From Okapia johnstoni (lineage: Eukaryota > Chordata > Mammalia > Artiodactyla > Giraffidae): 64,000 nt of DNA. The notes under the pieces were generated by a model, which was not told where the DNA came from, ran no database searches, and was given only the letters and a program-made list of their open reading frames with translations. Both the position numbers and the translations under genes were made by a program. The stretch lies in NCBI GenBank assembly GCA_024291935.2, contig CM044317.1, forward strand, positions 66,640,730 through 66,704,729. The letters are read 5' to 3'. Shown here in pieces: positions 9,862 to 19,670 of this stretch; position 1 is the stretch's first letter, and the number at the start of each line of letters is the position of its first letter.

Positions 9862-11938
9862 GTACAGTTTAGTCGTTCAGTCGTGTCCAACTCTTCATGA
9901 CATCATGGACTGCAGCAAGCCAGGCTTCCTGTCTATCACCAACTCCAGAGCTTGTTCAAACGTATGTCCATCGAGTCGGTGAAGCCATCCAACCATCTCA
10001 TCCTCAGTCATTCCTTTCTCCTCCTGCCTTCAGTCTTTCCCAGTATCAGGGTCTTTTCTAATGAGTCAGTTCTTCACATCAGGTGGCCAAAGTATTGGAG
10101 TTTCAGTTTCAGCATCAGTCCTTCCAATGAATATTCTGGACTGATTTCCTTTAGGATTGACTGATTGGATCTCCTTGAGTCCAAAGGACTCTCAAGAGTC
10201 TTCTGCAACACCACAGTTCAAAAGCATCAATTCTTCAGTGTTCAGCCTTCTTTATGGTCCAACTCTCACATCCATACATGACTACTGGAAAAACCAAAGC
10301 TTTGAAAAGACAGACCTTTGTTGGCAAAGTAATGTCTCTGCTTTTTAATATGCTGTCTAGGTTGGTCATAGCTTTTCTTCCAGGGAGCAAACGTCTTTTA
10401 ATTTCAAGGCTGTCGTCACCAACTGCAGTGATTTTGGAGCCCAAGAAAATAAAGTCTGTCACTATTTCCATTGTTTCCCCATCTATTTGCCATGAAGTGA
10501 TGGGACTATGTGCTATGTTCCTAGCTTTTTGAATGTTGAGTTTTAAGCCAACTTTTTCACTCTTTTTCACTTTCATCAAGAGGCTCTTTAGCACTTCTTC
10601 GCTTTCTGATGTAAGGGTGGTGTCATCTGCATATCTGAGGTTATTGATTGTGCTTCATCCAGCTTGGCATTTCTCATGATGTACTCTGCATATAAGTTAA
10701 ATAAGCAGGGTGACAATATACAGACTTGATGTATTCCTTTCCCAATTTGGAACCAGTCTGTTTTTCCATGACTGTTTCTAACTGTTGCTTTTTGACCTGC
10801 ATTCTGATTTCTCAGGAGGCAGGTCAGGTGGTCTGGTATTCCCATTCCATAAAGAATGTTCCACAGTTTGTTGTGATCCACAAAGGCTTTGGCATAGTCA
10901 GTGAAGTAGAAGTTTTTCTGGAACTCTCTTGCTTTTTCTATGATCCAACAGATGTTGGCAATTTGATCTCTGCTTCCTCTGCCTTTTCTAAATCCAGCTT
11001 GAATATCTCAAAGTTCATGTTTCAGGTACTGTTGAAGCTTGGCTTGGAGAATTTTGAGCATTACTTTACTAGCATGTGAGATGACTGCAATTGTGCAGTA
11101 GTTTGAGTATTCTTTGGCATTGCCTTTTTTGGGGATTGGAATGAAAACTGACCTTTTCCAGTCCTGTGGCCACTGCTGAGTTTTCCAAATTTGCTGGTGT
11201 ATTGAGTGCAGCACTTTCACAGCATCATATTTTAGGGTATAAAATAGCTCAACTGGAATTCCATCACCTCCACTAGCTTTGTTCGTAGTGATGCTTCTTA
11301 AGGCCCACTTGACTTCACATTCCAGGATGTCTGGCTCTAGGTGAGTGATCACACCATCATTGCTATCTGGGTCATGAAGATCTTTTATGTATAGTTCTTC
11401 TGTGTGTTCTTGCCACGTTTTGTTAATATCTTCTGCTTATGTTAAGTCCATACCATTTCTGTCTTTTATTGTGCCCATCTTTACATGAAATATTTCCTTG
11501 GTAGTTCTAATATCTTGAAGAGTTCTCTACTCTTTCCCATTCTATTGTTTTCCTCTATTCCTTTGCACTGATCACTGAGGAAGGCTTTCTTATCTCTCCT
11601 TGCTATTCTTTGGAACTCTGCATTCAGATGGGTATATCTTTCCTTTTCTCCTTTGCTTTTAGCTTCTCTTCTTTTCTCAGATATTTGTAAGACCTCCTCA
11701 GACAACCATATTGCCTTTTTGCATTTCTTTTTCTTGGGGTTAGTTTTGATCACTGCCTCCTATACAATGTTATGAACCTCCATCCATAGTTCTTCAGGCA
11801 CTCTATCAGATCTATCCTATGAATCTATTTATCACTTCTACTATATAATCATAAGGGATTTGATTTAGGTCATACCTGAATGGTCTAGTCGTTTTTCCTA
11901 CTTTCTTCAATTTAAGTCTGAATTTCGCAATGAGGAGA
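9862..11938 (-). mobile_element. BovB (RTE-type) LINE, 5'-truncated, ~2.1 kb
   Basis: This is the second BovB, on the minus strand. On the + strand it starts at the reverse complement of the BovB 3' end ('cgttcagtcgtgtccaactc'). It continues through the whole RT region into the linker between endonuclease and RT, ending near 'tttcgcaatgaggag'. The plus-strand copy at 27511 covers the same linker but is truncated about 30 bases closer to the RT. No target-site duplication was found at either edge. Confidence 0.93.
9920..11780 (-). pseudogene. Broken BovB RT ORF
   Basis: Minus-strand frames carry successive parts of the BovB polyprotein. The linker region is at 11481-11753. The N-terminal RT, with SGGDGIPVELF and KRSVFIPIPKKGNAKEYSNY, is at 11008-11352. 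The mid RT, with GIPDHLTCLLRN and CILSPCLFNLYAEY, is at 10588-10881. The post-catalytic part (GLKLNIQKA to SWTIKKAEH) is at 10235-10594. A deletion of about 27 bases before the catalytic box shifts the frame, so YADD codons are present near 10630 but out of frame. Several frameshifts and stops make it non-functional. Confidence 0.9.
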
Positions 11939-13160
11939 CAAATTTTTATTTTGTAAAGTTAAGTGTTCACTTGAGTTTTGTCTAGGTTTATGGCTACATT
12001 AAAGTCAGTGGCAGGAATTGCTTTAGATGGGGTCTATATTTTGTCCCCTGCAAAATAATTAGAGCTGTTCATATTGTCAGTTAAAATATCAAAATTCTAT
12101 CATTTTCACCAAAAGAATTCACTGAATATTATCTCTGCCCCTGAGAAATGAAAATATGGGTTCTGTTATTTATGTACCCTCATCTTCCCCTGTCACAAAT
12201 AAGAAATGTCCATTCCCCAAGCCAAGACCAGTCTTTTCACATGTGCCTGTGGATTTCATTCTCTTCTACTTTCTCTAGGACTATACTATATCATTTTTCC
12301 CTTTCTATTCCTAAGTATCCGTTCATTTTTATTGTTTTAGTTTTTCTACTGGTTTTGAACTAGAATATTCAACGCGTTCTAGTTTCTCCAATTTTTTTTT
12401 TAATTTTCTCTTTGCCCACACTTCCCTTCAGTTACAGATTCCTCTCACTATTACCTTTTTGTAAGCAGGTTTGAGTTTGATGTTGGGAAAATAAGTAAGG
12501 AGCACATTCATCTGAAGACTTGTTTTTATTTATGAGTTCGGGAAAGAATGGGTCAGAATTTTGAAAACAGTTGATAAATTTGAAACAAGCATCATGAAGA
12601 CAACAAAATGGGCTTACTAGTAATACATACTGAGGTTTTTGAGATATTAGAGTGGCCATAGCTTTTACCAACTCTCTCATTCTAAATATTATATATGTTG
12701 AGAACTTGATGTCTTTGGTAAAGAATAAGACAAGTGAAAAGATTCCACTTAATTACACTGTAATTTTGATGATGAAAACTAACTCTCAAACTTGTGACCT
12801 CAATAAGTACCTCAAATCTATTTTAACTCATACTTCCATATTTGAACTAATTTAAATATCAACAAAGTGGTTATTACTGATAAGCTTTTGAATTTCTAAA
12901 ATGTTTATGACTGGCTTGAATAAATATACCTTCACAGTTTTAGTTCCACAAGAAGATTTGAAGTGAAAAATTTAACTTTGTGTAATTAGGTCATTTTAAA
13001 ATGTGTGTCTTTGTGTTCAAAATACAAGAATATGAAGACTGTGCTTTCTGGATTGAGATGCAGTCACACTCAAAACAAGAAGAAGGGGAAGAGGAGGAGA
13101 AAGCAGCAGATGTAGATTGAGGATTCAATGCAAAAGAAAGTTAGACAGTTAGGAAGTTAG
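11939..13160. other. Non-coding stretch, no gene seen
   Basis: No gene is recognised. It includes a pyrimidine-rich part near 12180-12430 that could be a decayed L2 piece, and a GA-rich tract at about 13077-13110. Neither is secure. Confidence 0.5.
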
Positions 13161-13576
13161 ACTTCCCTAGTGGTCCAGTTTGTAAAGTAACTAGCCTCCA
13201 ATTAAAATAAATTAATTAAAATAAGTAAATAATAAAAATCAACTATACTCCAATGAAATTAATATATATATATATATAAAGAATCCACCTGCCAATGCAG
13301 GGGACATGGGGTTGATGCCTGGTCCAGGAAGATCCCACATGCCTCGGGGTAATTGAGACTGTGCACCACAAATATTGAGCCTGGACTCTAGAGCCCGGGA
13401 GCCACAGCTACTAAAGCTCGTGCACCCTAGAGCCCATGCTCAGCAACATGAAAAGCCACCTTGATGAGAGGATCACACACCTCAATGAGAGAGTAGCCCC
13501 TGCTCACCATGGCTAGAGAAAGCCTGCACACAGAAATGAAGGACCAGAGTAGCCAAAAATAAATACAATTTAAAAA
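13161..13576 (+). mobile_element. CHR-type tRNA-derived SINE, interrupted
   Basis: The SINE starts with 'acttccctagtggtccag' and later shows 'ccacctgccaatgcagg', 'aggaagatcccacatgcc', a series of 'gagcc...' repeats, and an 'agccaaaaataaataca' 3' end. These are the hallmarks of CHR SINEs of whales and ruminants. Between about 13195 and 13280 the SINE is interrupted by an A/T-rich insert. That insert contains 'aatcaactatactcc', as found at L1 3' ends, and a TA repeat. Confidence 0.8.
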
Positions 13577-14099
13577 AAAATTTAAGATTTTTAAAAAATT
13601 TTAAAAAGGAAAGATACAGGGTGATTGGTAGGATCTACACAAGCTCCAGTCCCTGATTCCAGTTTGTTCTTGACATAAATCCCAGCCTGAGGAAACTATA
13701 AAATTCATCTTTAAAACCTCCTTTTTAGTTAAGCTTATTAAATGTTTTCTTTCCAAATTATTTGCAAAGATAAGATTTTCAGAACAGTTGTTTCTATAAG
13801 CCATCTCTACTTGCTCACTTCATATCATTCAAAGGACTAAGGTCTACCTTTCACCTGTACTGCTTAAGCAATATCAAAAGGAGCATCTTCTATTACAGTC
13901 CATCAAAATGATGCCACATTTTAGTTTCCTTCATAAATGGACCATAATATCCTTTCACATGCTTTTATTTAACTTGGAGTTTCTCCTCACACTATTCTTT
14001 CTGCTTTTCCTGAAACCTGCAAACATATTCCTTTCTGAGGCTCTAAGGAGGGACACTCTACTTGTCTACCTTCCTGAAACCCGACTGCTCACACATAAG
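13577..14099. other. Non-coding stretch, no gene seen
   Basis: A 99-codon plus-strand ORF (13908-14207) overlaps this and the next interval. It has no recognisable domain and no homologue that I know. The rest is AT-rich unassigned sequence. Confidence 0.5.
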
Positions 14100-14360
14100 C
14101 ACACAGGCACTGCTGTCTTGACACGGTTCATGCCTGTTCACGCTAAAGATCGCAGTTTTACTATCACTTCCATGTTAAGATCTTCTCTGACTATCCGCAT
14201 AAATTAAATTTCCTTGTTTTACTCTCATAGCATGCTATACTTCTTCATAGAAATAATCACAATTTGTAATCATTTAATGTCTATCCAAACCCCTACTCAT
14301 CCAAAAAGCTATGGACCCCTTTAAAAAGCTATGGACTCCTTCCCCGAGGAAGGATATTAT
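14100..14360 (+). repeat. Probable L2 LINE 3' fragment
   Basis: Weak similarity to the L2 3' region is visible: 'agatcttctctgactatcc' and 'tacttcttcatagaaataat' followed by 'cacaatttg'. At 14301-14340 there is a local near-duplicate pair of 20 bases built on 'aaaaagctatggac'. The family call is tentative. Confidence 0.4.
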
Positions 14361-14485
14361 ATTTAATTTATTTAAATATGCTTTTCCCCTATTTCATATT
14401 TAAAACATGGCAATTGTTATCCTGTCCTTCACTGTCTCCTGGATAAATGGCAACACTTCCTGTCTAATTTAAATACAGATTTAGA

Positions 14486-14524
14486 AAAAAAAAAAAAAAA
14501 TAAAAAAAAAAAATAAATAAATAC
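14486..14524. repeat. Poly-A / (A)nT low-complexity run
   Basis: Two long A runs separated by a T and followed by 'ataaataaata' look like a degenerate poly-A tail. The flanking sequence 'aatacagatttag' occurs on both sides (ending 14485 and near 14521-14532). A retro-inserted tail or a short duplication is therefore possible. Confidence 0.7.
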
Positions 14525-14529
14525 AGATT

Positions 14530-15006
14530 TAGGTTTATTAGCCAAGATATTGTCAGTACTGATCTATTCTGTAGTTATAAGGGGAGTATTTGAGGGTGTT
14601 AATTCTTTCAAATATGTAATTCCCAGATCACAAACGGCAAATAGTTTCCTTCTTGTATGTCAATATTTATCTACTAGTGTTGACTGTCTATAATGCAATC
14701 TTGAGATGAACTCAAGCTGAGGTTAGGTTCAACAGGAAAGTACTGAGATAGATAAACTCTCCCTGCTATGAACAACGGAAAAATCAGTGGGGTGTACTTC
14801 TTAATTTTCATATTTGACAGATTTGGCCTAGTAAGATTATATTACCATGGTGCTAACTACATATCTAGTTGATTAGCTGTCTGAACTGAATTACTATTGA
14901 GATTGAGTTTCAAGATCTTAGTATTTTACTAGTTTGAAAGAAACACATGCATGAATTTCAGTTTCCAGATTTAGTCTAAATGCTTCAACAGCCTGAATCC
15001 ATTCAA
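14530..15006. other. Non-coding stretch, no gene seen
   Basis: Ordinary AT-rich sequence lies between the poly-A tract and the L1. No family or gene is recognised. Confidence 0.55.
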
Positions 15007-16118
15007 AAGTCCTCTTTGACTTTTGCACAACAAAGGAAACTAAGCAAGGGGAAAAGAGAGCCTTCGGAATGGGAGAAAATAATAGCAAATGAAGCAACAG
15101 ACAAATAATTAATCTCAAAAATATACAAGCAACTCCCGCAGCTCAATTCCAGAAAAATAAATGACCCAATCAAAAAGTGGGCCAAAGAACTAAACAGACA
15201 CTTCTCCAAAGAATACATACAGATGGCTAACAAACACATGAAAAGATGCTCAACATCACTCATTATCAGACAAATGCAAATCAAAACCACAATGAGGTAC
15301 CATTTCACGCCCGTCAGAATGGCTGCTACCCAAAAGACTACAAGCAATAAATGCTGGAGAGGGTGTGGAGAAAAGGGAACCCTCTTACACTGTTGGGGGG
15401 AATGCAAACTAGTACAGCCACTATGGAGAACAGTGTGGAGATTCCTCAAAAAACTGGAAATAGAACTGCCATATGACCCAGGGCATACACACTGAGGAAA
15501 CCAGACTTGAAAGAGACATGTGTACCCCAATGTTCATCGCAGCTCTCTTTATAATAGCCAGGACATGGAAGCAGCCTAGATGTCCATCAGCAGATGAATG
15601 GATAAGGAAGCTGTGGTACATATACACAATGGAATATTATTCAGCCATTAAAAAGAATACATTTGAATCAGTTCTAATGAAGCGGATGAAACTGGAGCCT
15701 ATTATACAGAGTGAAGTAAGCCAGAAAGAAAAACACCAATACAGTATACTAATACATTTATATGGTATTTAGTCAATCAGTAAAGATAACCCTGTATGCG
15801 AGACATCAAAAGAGACACAGATAAACAGAACAGTGTTATGGACTCTATGGGAGAGGGTGAGATGATATGGGAGAATGGCATTGAAGCATGTAAATTATCA
15901 TATGTGAAACGAATCGCTAGTCCAGGTTCAATGCATGATGCAGGGTGCTCGGGGCTGGAGCACTGGGATGACCCAGAGGGATGGGATGGGGAGGGAGGTG
16001 GAATGGGGGTTCTGAAAGGGGAAAACATGTATACCCATGGTGGATTCATGTCAATGTATGGCAAAACAAATACGATATTGTAAAGTTAAAAAATAGAAAA
16101 TAAACTAATTAAAAAAAA
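15007..16118 (+). mobile_element. Ruminant L1 LINE 3' end (~1.1 kb)
   Basis: This is a 5'-truncated L1 whose sequence closely follows the ruminant L1 (L1_BT type). It contains the C-terminal part of ORF2, the 3' UTR with 'gggatggggagggaggtgg' and 'ggtggattcatgtcaatg', and an A-rich end. It is far better preserved than the old L1 pieces elsewhere in the window. No clear target-site duplication was found. An extra A-rich segment at 16112-16145 may mark the tail. Confidence 0.93.
15020..15772 (+). pseudogene. L1 ORF2 C-terminus, broken
   Basis: The C-terminal end of L1 ORF2, downstream of the RT domain, is readable. One frame carries [12 protein letters not shown] through [18 protein letters not shown] (15223-15480). 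A deletion of about 17 bases at about 15480 then moves the reading to another frame (15473-15772), with MEYYSAIKKN and MKLEPIIQSEVSQKEK. A TAA stop is also present upstream near 15107. The endonuclease and RT domains are absent through 5' truncation. Confidence 0.88.
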
Positions 16119-16571
16119 GATTTGAACTCAGGTTAAAAAAAAAAAGGCTTCTCTGAGTAACTCAATGTGTGGATACTAGTTTGAATATCCTATTACTAAA
16201 TCAAGGCTCAGGAGAATGTAATGGCCTCTGTAACTCTGGCTCTGAAGTTCCTTAACCTCACAAGTTTCATTTGCCCATCTGGAAAAAGAACATTATAAAA
16301 CCTTACATGAGGAACTATTAAATGAAACTACATAATGTTTATAAAGTTACATTTAATTACATTTTTTGGAAGCAAATTTTTAATATGGATTTAATCTTGG
16401 TGTGATGAAGTAAGTGGCAAAACATCAAAAAATGATAGCTTAGACACAATTTCTAAAAATAAATAACCACTTTGATTTGAAGCAGTAATGTATGTTAGTA
16501 AAGAGAGGACTCAGCCTTGGATTTCATTCCAGAAAATATCTTAATAGTCTCATTTGGAATTAATGTCACTT
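16119..16571. other. Non-coding stretch, no gene seen
   Basis: An A-rich run sits at 16134-16145, followed by ordinary AT-rich sequence. A possible MIR core ('aagttccttaacctca', about 16240-16320) is too weak to call. Confidence 0.5.
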
Positions 16572-16861
16572 AACTCTTAGAGTTCGGAGAAGGCAATGGC
16601 ACCCCACTCCAGTACTCTTGCCTGGAAAATCCCATGGACGGAGGAGCCTGGTAGGCTGCGGTCCATGGGGTCGCTGAGAGTCTGACACGACTGAGCGACT
16701 TCACTTTCACGTTTCCCGTTCATGCACTGGAGAAGGAAATGGCAACCCACTCCAGTATTCTTGCCTGGAGAATCCCAGGGACGGCGGAGCCTGGTGGGCT
16801 GCCGTCTATGGGGTCGCACAGAGTCGGACACGGCTGAAGCGACTTAGCAACTCTTAGAGTT
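16572..16861 (+). mobile_element. BOV-A2 SINE with perfect 13-bp TSD
   Basis: This is a near-consensus BOV-A2: two BovA units, each starting 'ggagaaggcaatggca' or 'ggagaaggaaatggcaa' and ending near 'acacgactgagcgactt'. It is flanked by the identical 13-mer 'aactcttagagtt' at 16572-16584 and 16849-16861, so the element itself is 16585-16848. The low divergence and perfect duplication point to a young insertion. A short minus-strand ORF across it is a by-product of the repeat. Confidence 0.97.
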
Positions 16862-17470
16862 AAGTTCTACTGAACTCAGTAATTCAGGTTTCATTATGTA
16901 AACATCTCTGGCATTTCATTTACTTTATAGACATAAACAGCTGGCAAAACAATAGAACAGGATTATCTGAATATTAATTCTTGGGTTAATTCTTGAAATG
17001 GCTTGAGGACAGAAGTAAATGTTTCAATCTGTTGTGTATTACTTCAAATTAGGCTTTTTCTTCTTGAAAAAAAATACAATAACTTTACGGTAAAATCTGT
17101 TGGAGCCCATTATTATGATTTGTGATACAAATGAACATCAAGAAAGTAAGCAAACACAAGTATCAGTCAGTCCTACCCCCAGGTTATAGTTTTGACATTA
17201 TTGTTAAATAATACCTACACCCTTCCATAATCTTGGTTCAAGCACCTCAGATTCTATCTGTTCCTAGGTCCCTTTAGTACTATAATCCCAATAACATCTT
17301 AAATTCCCATCTATAATCTAAGAGGGGACCTATAATAAATTTTCACTCTGTTCTTCATTTTACACCTTATCCAGACCAGCTTCCACGCTTCCTCACTAAA
17401 AACCCTTGCATATAATTAAAAACTATTCCACGCTAAGTCTTAACTCTAATTGAATCCAGCTCACTATTTC
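16862..17470. other. Non-coding stretch, possibly L2-related
   Basis: No gene is seen. From about 17200 on, the pyrimidine-rich text may be a further upstream part of the L2 relic that continues after the Bov-tA. I could not align it confidently. Confidence 0.4.
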
Positions 17471-17677
17471 AGGCTTCCCAGGTGGCACTAGTGGTAAAGA
17501 ACCCACCTGCCAATCCTGGAGTTGTAAGAGATGCAGGTTCGATCCCTGGGTCAGGAAGATCCCTCGGAGGAGGGCATGGCAACCCACTCCAGTATTCTTG
17601 CCTGGAGAATCCCATGGTCAGTCCATAGGGGTCACACAGAGTTGGACAAGACTGAAGCGACTTAGCATGCATGCACA
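17471..17677 (+). mobile_element. Bov-tA SINE
   Basis: A tRNA-Glu-derived head ('ggcttcccaggtggc', 'ggttcgatccctgggtcagg') is joined to a BovA unit ('gcaacccactccagtattct', ending 'gactgaagcgacttagca'). The B-box-like 'ggttcgatccc' is the internal RNA polymerase III promoter element of the tRNA head. No target-site duplication was found. Confidence 0.93.
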
Positions 17678-17739
17678 TCTACTTCATACATGTGTGCACT
17701 ATGCGTTAGGCTGCCCATAAATTTATAACCACAAACATG

Positions 17740-19205
17740 AGGTGGACCCTGGTACAAGAGTGAATCTACTACCATTTCCTATCTTCTCAATGTTCCAACA
17801 TCTCTTCTTTCACCGTCACCTCAGACCATGACTTGCTTCCAATTTTACTGAAACACACAAATAACAAGAGTCCTTTTTTCTATTCAAACACTTAAATTCA
17901 AGAACTGTATCTGTCTGCTTACATTCACCTTTCTTATTAGATGAACCATTTGTGCCCCTATTTAAAATCAATCGCTCTATTGTCCACTACATTACGTTCC
18001 TTTTACCAGAGTAATGACAGTACATCACTCTGGCAACTTTCTCCTATTTTCCCCACAAAATAAATGATTTTTTCAACTACATTTTTCTTATCCACAAACA
18101 TTACTTTTATTATCTTAAAAAAATAAAATAAGCAAACAAAAATGCTTGACCCACATTCCCATCTAGCTACAACACTTTTTCTCTGCCCACTTTTGTAGCA
18201 AACCTTCTTGAAATATATATCACTATTTGCTGCCTCCTCCCACTCTCTCTTGAACTTATCCCAACTAAGCTTTTACCTTACCACTCTTTGAGGCTTTCAC
18301 CTCACCACTACCAGCACCACTGTTGACAATGTGCCCAAAGATTTCCATATTGCTGAATCTAATGATCAATTACCAATCCTCTTATTACTTGATAGATCAG
18401 CAAAATGTGATATAACCAATGTCAGTGAGCACTCTTCAGTCTTCTTTGCTAGACTCTCTTCATCTCCTTAGTATCTAAGTGCTGGAGTATATATGAACTC
18501 TAGCTTCTATACTCACTCCCTACATGGGCTCAGCTAGTGCTGTGTTTTAAATTTCACCTATAAATTAATTCCAAATTTACAGCTCCATTAGATACCTTTA
18601 CCTTGAACCCTAGGCCTGTGGTTCCAGTTATCTATTTGTCTTATCCACCTGCACATCTAATAGGCACCCCACATTTTAACTGTCTGATACCAAACTCCCA
18701 CTGTTCTCCCCAAAAACATGATTCTCCTAACAACCTTCTACTGCTCAAGTAGTAGCAACTCCAACCGTCCAGTTGATCAGGACAAAAGCCCAGAATCATA
18801 TTTGACTCATTTTTTATTTCACAGCCCAATCAACATATTAGCTAATCCTACTAATCTACCTTCAAGATATCACCTTAATCTCTGTATTTTTCCTGAATCC
18901 ATTTCTACATGATCAAGGACTAATCATCTCTGACCAAAACTAGTGCAAAAGCAATCAATATGGTTTGTCTGTCTTCTACTATTACCTCCCTTGCTCACTT
19001 GGTTCCAGCCACACTAACTTCCTAGATGACAATGAAACAGTAGAGGGCAGACTTCTGCTCAGTGCCTTTGCCCTTGCTGTTTCCTCTGTCCAGCCTGTTC
19101 TTCCCTGAGATATCCACATGCCTCATTTCCATCTACTCCTTCAGATATTTCTTCAAATGTCCCTTCTTGGTAAGGCCTTTCCTATCTACTATTATATCCC
19201 ATCAT
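17740..19205 (+). mobile_element. Long L2 LINE relic with RT and 3' UTR
   Basis: Sense-strand L2 sequence runs for about 1.4 kb. The order matches the L2 RT ORF: 'ctcccactctctcttgaact', then 'gctgaatctaatgatcaatt', then 'cttattacttgatagatcag' (the LLDLS box), then the region around the catalytic box ('ccaaatttacagctcc'), then 'gcacatctaataggcaccc', 'cagttgatcaggacaaaagc' and 'ccttcaagatatcacc'. It ends in the 3' region 'gtgcctttgcccttgctgtt' and 'cttcaaatgtcccttcttgg'. The frame is thoroughly broken. Most L2 copies are short 3' fragments, so this length is notable. Confidence 0.8.
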
Positions 19206-19484
19206 CCCACTATGTATCCTTAGTAAACATTTTATATGTGTATATATGATATATATTTGATATATGAGTATATTCTATATGGTATGTCAGAGACAAGCAT
19301 TATTTTTCAAAGCCAGATACATTAATTAATCAAAACTTCAGCCACTGATATGGTCAATCACCTGACATTCCTTTACATAAAAATTTTACTGTTCTTCTTA
19401 ATAGTATGATGACATTATTTAATTAACATAAATATGGTCAATAAGAATTTCTAGAATTTAGATTTTATAATTAAGGTTTCAATG
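19206..19484. other. AT-rich stretch, no gene seen
   Basis: It contains a TA-rich tract at 19236-19275. No family is recognised. Confidence 0.6.
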
Positions 19485-19670
19485 TAGTCCTCTCAAATTT
19501 TATTATTCATTAGAATCACATGAATGACTGGCTAAAATGTAGATGACTATAAACCTCATCCCTAAGTTTTTGACTCAGTAAATCTGGCATGAGGCTTGAT
19601 GACTTGCATTTTTATCAGTTCTCCAGGGGATATTAGCTCAGAAACCACACTTTGAAACTCACTGGCTTAA
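19485..19670 (+). repeat. MER5A-like DNA-transposon remnant
   Basis: The text 'cattagaatcacatgaa', 'tttttgactcagtaaatctgg', 'tttttatcagttctccaggg' and 'aaaccacactttgaaactca' resembles the non-autonomous hAT element MER5A in order and spacing. It is diverged. The strand given follows the order seen here and is uncertain against the reference. Confidence 0.6.

Noticed and set aside
9862..11938. Target-site duplication for the minus-strand BovB
   Set aside because: I compared the flanks ('tttataaaatctcag' on the left, 'tttttattttgtaaag' on the right) and found only AT-rich chance similarity.
15777..16083. Overlapping 95-codon ORFs on both strands
   Set aside because: They lie in the 3' UTR of an L1 and have no protein homology.
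17520..17560. tRNA-like A/B-box sequences as tRNA genes
   Set aside because: They are the tRNA-Glu-derived heads of Bov-tA or CHR SINEs, joined to BovA or CHR bodies, without a foldable intact tRNA.
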